Shown: positions 6,883-11,896 of the stretch, piece by piece
How positions within the stretch are numbered: the stretch's first letter is position 1
Layout of the letters: the number at the start of each line of letters is the position of its first letter
Source: an uncultured Actinomycetes bacterium
GTDB taxonomy: Bacteria > Actinomycetota > Actinomycetes > S36-B12
DNA length: 11,896 nt
Assembly (NCBI GenBank): GCA_913061025.1
Contig: CAJXUJ010000025.1
Span: forward strand, 1-11,896
Direction of reading: 5' to 3'
Program-made: the position numbers and the translations under genes
Notes under the pieces: model-generated
The model's input: only the letters and a program-made list of their open reading frames with translations
Told to the model about the DNA's origin: nothing
The model's database searches: none

Positions 6883-7682
6883 TGGACTCTCGTGAACGCG
6901 CTCGACTGACCCGAACCCACGTACTGCGCACCATCTCCGGTGCCGGTCTCGGGCACGTGGGTGGGGATTTCTCGGTCACTGACATCCTCGCTGTGCTCTA
7001 TTCGGATGTACTGCGCTTCGATCCGGCGAATCCACAGTGGCCGGATCGCGATCGGTTCGTGCTGAGCAAAGGTCACGCTGCCGTTTCCTTCTATACGACT
7101 CTGGCGATGAGCGGCTACTTCGACCTCGACGAGTTGACGTCCTTCGCCGCAGAGGGATCGATGCTCAACGGTCACCCTGCCCGCGCGAAGGTCCCAGGAG
7201 TGGAGACCAGCACCGGACCCTTGGGTCACGGGCTTCCTGTCGCCGTGGGGATGGCCATCGGAGCACGAATTCGCGGTCAGCAATGGCGGACATTCGTGGT
7301 GACCGGCGACGGTGAACTCCAGGAAGGCTCTAACTGGGAAGCGGCGATGCTTGCCGGTCACCGGTCTTTGGGAAACCTCACGCTGATCGTCGACCGCAAC
7401 CGGCTGCAGCAGGGCGCCCGCACCGAGGAGACCAACGCGCTCGATCCGCTTGACGCCAAGTTCGAAGCGTTTGGTTGGGAGGCTGTCGAAGTCGACGGTC
7501 ACGATCACGAACAATTACGACGCGAACTCACTCGAACACACGACAAACCGCTTGTGGTCATCGCCAACACCACCAAGGGACGCGGTGTCTCGTTCATGGA
7601 GGATCTCGCCGTCTGGCATCACAAGGTTCCGAGCCCTGAGCAAGTCGATGCCGCACTCGTCGAGATCGGAACGAGTTCATGA
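6882..7682 (+). CDS. Transketolase, N-terminal (ThDP-binding) subunit; possible apulose-4-phosphate transketolase subunit A
   Basis: This 266-residue protein corresponds to the ThDP/Mg-binding half of transketolase. It shows GLGHVGG (His25), SKGHA (His65), NGHPA (His98), TGPLGHGLPVAVG (His116) and the ThDP motif GDGELQEGSNWEA (142-154), with Asn173 completing the site. The partner half is the next gene, overlapping by 4 nt (ATGA), so the active enzyme should be a complex of the two. Two-subunit transketolases occur in primary metabolism but also in specialised sugar routes. The FGGY kinase and TIM-barrel isomerase downstream point to the D-apiose pathway, where the enzyme splits apulose 4-phosphate. 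No start lies upstream in frame before the regulator's stop codon. Only a weak GGA precedes this ATG, so initiation may be leaderless. Confidence 0.9.
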   Translation: MDSRERARLTRTHVLRTISGAGLGHVGGDFSVTDILAVLYSDVLRFDPANPQWPDRDRFVLSKGHAAVSFYTTLAMSGYFDLDELTSFAAEGSMLNGHPARAKVPGVETSTGPLGHGLPVAVGMAIGARIRGQQWRTFVVTGDGELQEGSNWEAAMLAGHRSLGNLTLIVDRNRLQQGARTEETNALDPLDAKFEAFGWEAVEVDGHDHEQLRRELTRTHDKPLVVIANTTKGRGVSFMEDLAVWHHKVPSPEQVDAALVEIGTSS

Positions 7683-8617
7683 ACGCCGTGACTATGACCG
7701 ACTGCCGAAAGCCATTTGCCGAAACCTTGATTGAGCTGGCGCGACAGGACGAGCGAATCGTCGCGGTCTGTAATGACTCCGTCGGCTCGAGCAACCTCGG
7801 TGAGTTCCAAACACTCTTTCCTGATCGACTCGTCAACGTCGGAATCGCAGAACAGAACATGGTCGGTGTTGGCGCTGGGCTTGCGAACGCTGGCCTTATT
7901 CCTTTCGTCTGCGGAGCTTCACCGTTCATCACTGGCCGAGCGCTGGAGCAGGTGAAAGTGGATGTCGCCTATAACCGCTCGCACGTGGTGTTGTGCGGGA
8001 TGAGCCCTGGCTTTGCATATGGGGAACTAGGAGCCACCCATCACTCGATTGAGGACCTTGCTTGGCTGCGGGCCATTGATGGCCTGGACGTGGTTGTCCC
8101 AGCGGACGCGCGCCAGACTGCGGCCGCCGTGCGATGGGCGGCGACCAACAACGGTCCGTCGTTCCTGCGGATCTCGCGCACTCCCGTTCCAGAGATCAAC
8201 GAGCGGGAAGACACAGACTTCAAGCCAGGAACATCGGAAACACTCCTTATTGGTTCCGATGCGACCATCATTGCCACCGGAACGATGGTCTGGCGGGCAA
8301 TGGATGCAGCTCGTCAACTCGGTAACGAAGGCGTGTCGGTTGGGGTGATCAACATGGCGAGTATCGCTCCGATGGATGAAGCTGCGGTGGTTCGCGCCGC
8401 GCACACAACCCGACTGTTGGTCACCGTCGAAGAATCGGTCCCCCGAGGAGGCCTCGGCGGTGCCGTTGCCGAAGTGACCGCCCACTACTCACCGGTCCGG
8501 ATGCGCATGCTCGGAACGGACACCTTCGCTCCCACGGGCAACGTCGAGGAACTCACCCGACACTTCGGTCTTGATTCCGAGTCGATAGCCGCGACGGTTC
8601 GAGCGGGCCTTGCCTAG
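7679..8617 (+). CDS. Transketolase, C-terminal subunit; possible apulose-4-phosphate transketolase subunit B
   Basis: This 312-residue protein is the pyrimidine-binding plus C-terminal half of transketolase. The conserved catalytic Glu is in VGIAEQNMVGVGAGLA (Glu58), which activates the ThDP of the partner subunit. GATHHSIEDLAWLRAI (about 118-133) carries the pair of substrate-side histidines, and SFLRISRTPVPE matches the typical phosphate-contacting Arg region. The C-terminal transketolase domain (about 190-305) includes the VTVEESVPRGGLGGAVAE stretch. The ATG start overlaps the upstream stop by 4 nt (ATGA), which favours equal synthesis of the two subunits. An alternative start at Met6 is possible but less likely given the overlap. 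The stop overlaps the next gene's start by 8 nt. The apulose-4-phosphate role is inferred from neighbours; xylulose 5-phosphate or another ketose phosphate cannot be excluded. Confidence 0.9.
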   Translation: MNAVTMTDCRKPFAETLIELARQDERIVAVCNDSVGSSNLGEFQTLFPDRLVNVGIAEQNMVGVGAGLANAGLIPFVCGASPFITGRALEQVKVDVAYNRSHVVLCGMSPGFAYGELGATHHSIEDLAWLRAIDGLDVVVPADARQTAAAVRWAATNNGPSFLRISRTPVPEINEREDTDFKPGTSETLLIGSDATIIATGTMVWRAMDAARQLGNEGVSVGVINMASIAPMDEAAVVRAAHTTRLLVTVEESVPRGGLGGAVAEVTAHYSPVRMRMLGTDTFAPTGNVEELTRHFGLDSESIAATVRAGLA

Positions 8618-10073
8618 CGAGGCGCTGATCGTCGCGCTTGATTGCGGGACGAGTTCGACCAAGGCGATCGCGGTCGACCGTGCCGGTCGTGTGCGTGCAC
8701 GGGCCTCAGCGCCACTCGAGCTCCGCACCCCGGAATCAGGGTGGGTCGAGCACACGGTTGCCGATCTCCTCGGCAGCGTGGACGCCGCACTCGCCGAACT
8801 GCTCTCACGGATAGATCGAACAAGTGTCGTCGCGCTCGGGCTCAGTAATCAGCGCGAATCCCTCGCGCTGTGGAATCGGGAAACGGGCGAGCCGGTATCG
8901 CCTGTTCTCAGTTGGCAGGATCGCCGGGCTACCACGATCGCGAAGTCTCTTGGGAACTCTGGTCAGGCGGAGACCGTCAGAGGTATCAGCGGCCTACCCC
9001 TCGATCCCATGTTCTCCGCGGTCAAGGCAACGTGGCTGCTCGATACCTACGACGCCGATCGCTCTCGGGCTGCGTCGGGTGAACTGACGATGGGAACCGT
9101 CGACACACTCATCGTTCGTCACCTCACCGGTCGCGACGTCACCGAACCCGGTAACGCATCGAGAACGAGCTTGCTCGACCTCAGCACAGCGGACTGGAGT
9201 GACACCCTTCTCGACATTTTTGGTGTCCCGCGAGCCTGCTTGCCCACCATCGGTACGTCGGCTCGATCCGATCTCGTGGTCAACCGCGGGCCTCTCGTTG
9301 GACTGCCGGTCAGCGGAGTTGTCGGAGACTCGCACGCTGCGCTCTTCGCCCACAAAGGCTGGAGGTCGGGAGTAGCAAAAGCAACTCTCGGTACGGGCTC
9401 ATCCGTGATGGCCGTCGTGGACTCCGACATAGATCACCCGGGGCTGTGCAAAACGATTGGCTGGCAGTTGCCGGACACTCAACCGGCCATGGCACTTGAG
9501 GCCAATATCTTGGCGGCGGGAGCCACGCTTGCCTGGCTCGCGGCGATCTTCAACACCACGCCGGAAGAGCTGGCCGATGAGGCAAGCGACACAACAGAGA
9601 CAGTGATCGTTCCTGCCTTCAATGGCCTCGGCGCGCCCTGGTGGGACACGGACGCACGGGCCGTCATCGATGACCTATCGCTGTCGACCTCGCGCGCTGA
9701 TTTCGCCCGCGCTGCCCTCGACAGCGTGGCCTGGCAACTTGGTGACGTCATCCAGGCATTCGCCGAAGCGCAGGTGTCACTGGACTCGCTGGTGCTCGAC
9801 GGCAGCATGACGAACAATCCTTCGCTGGTGCAGAGCATCGCCAACGCCACTAGAACAAACATTGACGTTGCTGACGACCCCGATGGGTCGGCGAGGGGCG
9901 CCGCAGACTTGGCAGCGCTTGGCGCGGGCCTGATCACTCTTGAGGAGTTGGAAGGCCGCACCGGTGAATACCGAACAGTCACACCAAACATCGACGAAGC
10001 TCACTACGAGAAGAAGCGAAGCAGATGGAGTCAGGCGCTGGCGAAGGCCCGCGGATCGAAGGGAAGTGCGTAA
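8610..10073 (+). CDS. FGGY-family carbohydrate kinase, glycerol-kinase-like; possible apulose kinase
   Basis: This 487-residue protein has the full length of an FGGY kinase with two actin-like domains. The first ATP-phosphate loop is LDCGTSSTKAIAVD (10-23). GLSNQRESLALWNRETGEPVSPVLSWQDRR (77-106) closely follows the glycerol-kinase pattern, as does MFSAVKATWLLD. The catalytic Asp is in VVGDSHAALFAH (Asp240). GTGSSVMAV (261-269) is the second phosphate motif, and FNGLGAPWWDTDARAVI and LDGSMTNNPSLVQSIANAT follow. The substrate is not glycerol by context: the gene sits between a split transketolase and a sugar isomerase, which suits a ketose kinase such as apulose kinase (inference). The start is the TTG at 8610, overlapping the previous gene by 8 nt. 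No better ATG or GTG precedes the ATP motif, so a coupled low-efficiency start is likely. Confidence 0.87.
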   Translation: MPSEALIVALDCGTSSTKAIAVDRAGRVRARASAPLELRTPESGWVEHTVADLLGSVDAALAELLSRIDRTSVVALGLSNQRESLALWNRETGEPVSPVLSWQDRRATTIAKSLGNSGQAETVRGISGLPLDPMFSAVKATWLLDTYDADRSRAASGELTMGTVDTLIVRHLTGRDVTEPGNASRTSLLDLSTADWSDTLLDIFGVPRACLPTIGTSARSDLVVNRGPLVGLPVSGVVGDSHAALFAHKGWRSGVAKATLGTGSSVMAVVDSDIDHPGLCKTIGWQLPDTQPAMALEANILAAGATLAWLAAIFNTTPEELADEASDTTETVIVPAFNGLGAPWWDTDARAVIDDLSLSTSRADFARAALDSVAWQLGDVIQAFAEAQVSLDSLVLDGSMTNNPSLVQSIANATRTNIDVADDPDGSARGAADLAALGAGLITLEELEGRTGEYRTVTPNIDEAHYEKKRSRWSQALAKARGSKGSA

Positions 10074-11062
10074 TGGCAGATTTCGAGTTTGGAACGGGTA
10101 TCTGGGCGTTCGGGCAGTTTGTCGATCGATACGCCGGTGACGGCTACGGACCACCTCGCAGCACCGAGGAGATGCTCGATGCAGCGGCTCAGGTTCCTGG
10201 CCTGACCTACCTCGACATCAACGTTCCGTTCGCTACCGAAGGCCTATCGGCCACTGACGTTCGCGGCATGCTCGATGACCGCGGGTTGAAGTGCCGAGCC
10301 ACCACGCCCCATATCTACATGCGCGAGTATCGGCGTGGTTCCTTCACGAACCCCGATCAGGACCTGCGCACTCGAACCCGAGCTCGGGTGGAGGAAGCCG
10401 TTGAGGCCGCGGCAATTCTTGGCGCGGGCTATGTGAAGTTCTGGCCCGGACAGGATGGGTACGACTTCCCCGGCCAGGTGAACTACGAACAGATCTGGAA
10501 GTACACGGTCGACGGCATACGCGAGATCTGTCAGGCGCACCCCGACGTCCAGTTCGCGATCGAGTACAAGCCAAAAGAGCCACGTATTCGGATGACCTTG
10601 GCGAACGCCCCCAAGACACTGCTCGCCATTCAGGAAACGGGCGTGGACAACTTGGGCATCGTCATGGACTTCGGCCACTCGCTCATGGCGGGTGAATCGC
10701 CCACCGAGTCACTCCTGATGATCAACCGTTACGGCAAGCTGACGTCAGCCGAGCTCAATGACAACTGGCGCGACTGGGATGACGATCTTCCCGTCGCCTC
10801 GGTGCATTTGTTCGAGACGATGGAATACATCATCGCCCTGCGCGACATCGGCTGGTCAGACCCGCTGCTGCTCGACCAGTTCCCCTTCCGCGAAGACCCT
10901 GTCGCCGCAGTTGCCCGCAGCATCGAGACCATCAAGATGCTTGATGCCGCATGCGCTCGCGTTGACCGTGGCGAACTAGTCAATGCTCAGAATGATCAAG
11001 ACGCGCTGGAAGTTCAGCGGATCTACTGGAACGCACTCTTGGGGGCGAACGCGATCTCCTAG
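10073..11062 (+). CDS. TIM-barrel sugar isomerase/epimerase (AP endonuclease 2 / xylose isomerase-like); possible D-apiose isomerase
   Basis: This 329-residue protein belongs to the xylose-isomerase-like TIM-barrel superfamily. Likely metal ligands are Glu164 (FAIEYKPKEPR), Asp199 and His202 (VMDFGHSLMAG), plus the acidic cluster in LNDNWRDWDDDLPVAS (228-243). The EYKP and WDDD motifs recall L-rhamnose isomerase and related sugar isomerases. Where many relatives have His before the L-N-D segment this protein has Glu227. Such enzymes interconvert aldoses and ketoses or epimerise ketoses. Placed last in an operon with an FGGY kinase and split transketolase, it fits the first step of apiose use (apiose to apulose), which is inference. 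The ATG at 10073 is preferred over the in-frame ATG 16 codons upstream. It has GGGAAG 6 nt before it, overlaps the kinase stop by one base (TAATG), and begins the conserved region. Confidence 0.87.
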   Translation: MADFEFGTGIWAFGQFVDRYAGDGYGPPRSTEEMLDAAAQVPGLTYLDINVPFATEGLSATDVRGMLDDRGLKCRATTPHIYMREYRRGSFTNPDQDLRTRTRARVEEAVEAAAILGAGYVKFWPGQDGYDFPGQVNYEQIWKYTVDGIREICQAHPDVQFAIEYKPKEPRIRMTLANAPKTLLAIQETGVDNLGIVMDFGHSLMAGESPTESLLMINRYGKLTSAELNDNWRDWDDDLPVASVHLFETMEYIIALRDIGWSDPLLLDQFPFREDPVAAVARSIETIKMLDAACARVDRGELVNAQNDQDALEVQRIYWNALLGANAIS

Positions 11063-11179
11063 TCTCAACAAGCTTCAAGAAAGTTTGAAACTGCTGCATC
11101 CAATCGAGTCACTCCAGGCGAAGTACAGACAGAAGCCGTACGACGCTCCGGTTCGTGCGCAGACGAGATTGGAAGCACA
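11063..11179. promoter_or_regulatory. Intergenic region with AT-rich dyad upstream of the fasciclin gene
   Basis: This 117-nt spacer separates the isomerase and fasciclin genes. A TTCAA-N6-TTGAA dyad (11074-11089) overlaps a perfect 11-nt palindrome, AGTTTGAAACT (11082-11092). The hairpin is too short and AT-rich to be a convincing terminator and may instead be a regulatory site for the fasciclin gene. GGAAG at 11170-11174 is the likely ribosome binding site. No firm promoter hexamers were recognised. Confidence 0.35.
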
Positions 11180-11815
11180 ATGAGGAATTCAGTAGCAAAG
11201 CTCGGTGCAGTTGCTGCGGCGTCTGTCTTCGTCGCTGGAGCCGTTGCCACGGCACCCGCAGCGCAAGCGATGGATGGCAACACGAGCCTGGCAAGCGTGC
11301 TCGATGTCGGTAACGCAAAGTTTGACAAGTCAGGTAGTGACTTTGACATCTTGACCAAGGCCGCGGAGGCTGTCCTCGCCGCAAAGCCTGATTCGCCGGT
11401 CGCACTCCTCGCCGACGGTGACACCGAATTGACGGTCTTCGCTCCGACGGACAAGGCATTCAAGAACTTGGCCTCTGCTCTGGCTGGTCACAACATCTCC
11501 AGTGAGTCGGATGCCTTCGACGCAGTCGCGGGACTTGGTATCGATACCGTCGAGACGGTATTGCTCTACCACGTGATTCCTGGTGCAACCATCGAGTCAC
11601 CCGATGCTCTCGAGGCGAACGGTGCTGTTTTGGCCACCGCAGCCGAGGGCAAGAACACCAAGGTCCTCGTGTCCGATGATCCGTCGATTCGGCTTCGGGA
11701 CTACGCACCGAAGTTCAAGAACGCCAAGGTGATTCTGTCCGCCGTTGATATCAACAAGGGCAACAAGCAGGTTGCGCACGCAGTCGATGCAGTGATGCTT
11801 CCGTTCGCTCCGTAG
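11180..11815 (+). CDS. Secreted fasciclin (FAS1) domain protein
   Basis: This 211-residue protein has a clear Sec signal peptide: positively charged MRNSVAK, a hydrophobic Ala/Val core, and a cleavage site after AQA at about residue 30. There is no lipobox Cys. The mature part is a single FAS1 domain. It has the first conserved block LTVFAPTDKAFKNL (84-97), the YH motif LLYHVIPGATI (128-138), and a C-terminal second block (ILSAVDINKGNKQVAHAVDAVMLP, about 185-208). It resembles the single-domain secreted fasciclin proteins of mycobacteria and relatives (the MPT70/MPT83 type), which are exported adhesion-like or surface proteins of poorly defined function. GGAAG precedes the ATG by about 5 nt. 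It follows the sugar operon after 117 nt and has its own terminator, so it is probably an independent unit. Confidence 0.9.
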   Translation: MRNSVAKLGAVAAASVFVAGAVATAPAAQAMDGNTSLASVLDVGNAKFDKSGSDFDILTKAAEAVLAAKPDSPVALLADGDTELTVFAPTDKAFKNLASALAGHNISSESDAFDAVAGLGIDTVETVLLYHVIPGATIESPDALEANGAVLATAAEGKNTKVLVSDDPSIRLRDYAPKFKNAKVILSAVDINKGNKQVAHAVDAVMLPFAP

Positions 11816-11829
11816 CGTGTCTTCCCCGC

Positions 11830-11867
11830 GCCGATGGCCTCCTCGCTCCGCGAGAGAGGCCATCGGC
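11830..11867 (+). terminator. Long intrinsic-type terminator hairpin after the fasciclin gene
   Basis: A perfect 12-bp inverted repeat (GCCGATGGCCTC at 11830-11841, complement at 11856-11867) is extended by an inner 4-bp CTCG/CGAG stem (11842-11845 with 11851-11854) past a single-base bulge, leaving a 5-nt loop. It begins 15 nt after the fasciclin stop. The following bases (CTTGTGTG) form a poor U-tract, typical for GC-rich actinobacteria. Confidence 0.8.
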
Positions 11868-11896
11868 CTTGTGTGACTGTCAACTATTGCGAAGGA

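Noticed and set aside
6257..6985. 242-codon open frame on the minus strand
   Set aside because: It lies opposite the SorC gene and runs into the transketolase start. It has no recognisable domain, is rich in Arg/Ser/Thr as expected of GC-rich antisense frames, and opposes a well-supported gene.
6858..7514. 218-codon open frame on the minus strand
   Set aside because: Antisense to the transketolase N-terminal subunit, whose ThDP motif and histidines are unambiguous; the antisense product has no family features.
6882..8617. Sulfoquinovose (sulfo-transketolase) pathway as explanation for the split transketolase
   Set aside because: A split transketolase would fit, but a glycerol-kinase-like FGGY kinase is not expected there and no sulfonate-handling gene is visible.
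10025..10072. ATG at 10025 as start of the TIM-barrel isomerase
   Set aside because: It would add 16 unconserved-looking residues and a 49-nt overlap with the kinase. The ATG at 10073 has a GGGAAG ribosome binding site and a one-base stop/start overlap.
11074..11092. TTCAA-N6-TTGAA hairpin as terminator of the sugar operon
   Set aside because: Only 5 A/T-rich base pairs with no U-tract; much weaker than the two clear terminators in the window, so it is listed only as a possible regulatory site.

Overview
The window is GC-rich, densely packed bacterial DNA with GTG and TTG starts, 1-8 nt gene overlaps, a three-helix membrane-protein tail and a secreted fasciclin protein. Together these suggest an actinobacterium, most likely of the Rhodococcus/Gordonia/Nocardia type; the genus is an inference. 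No rRNA, tRNA, CRISPR array, insertion sequence or phage gene was seen, and no stretch over 300 nt lacks a gene.

Left edge (1-346): the C-terminal end of a small membrane protein, closed by a strong hairpin that also lies just past the end of the converging next gene.

Region A (347-4899) is a probable catabolic locus of unknown substrate. A thiamine-diphosphate (ThDP) enzyme of the acetolactate synthase/benzoylformate decarboxylase type is transcribed leftward. Divergent from it is a tightly coupled rightward operon: a PPOX-fold flavin/F420 split-barrel protein, an FAD aromatic-ring monooxygenase resembling 2,6-dihydroxypyridine 3-monooxygenase, and a DUF3500 protein. The roughly 100-nt divergent spacer contains dyads that could be operators.

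Region B (4905-11062) is a sugar-catabolism locus. A fructokinase-like ROK kinase and a SorC-family sugar-responsive regulator are divergent. Just after the regulator, an operon of four overlapping genes encodes a split transketolase (two subunits), an FGGY kinase resembling glycerol kinase, and a TIM-barrel sugar isomerase. This gene set matches the phosphorylative D-apiose route (isomerase, apulose kinase, two-subunit apulose-4-phosphate transketolase). In that route apiose is isomerised to apulose and phosphorylated. The transketolase then moves a two-carbon unit to glyceraldehyde 3-phosphate, giving xylulose 5-phosphate and dihydroxyacetone phosphate. The enzyme families are well supported; apiose as the substrate is an inference from the combination. 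The AT-rich promoter of this operon carries TGAAT/ATTCA dyads that reach the start codon and are the best candidate SorC operator.

Right edge (11180-11896): an independent secreted FAS1 (fasciclin) protein followed by a long terminator hairpin.
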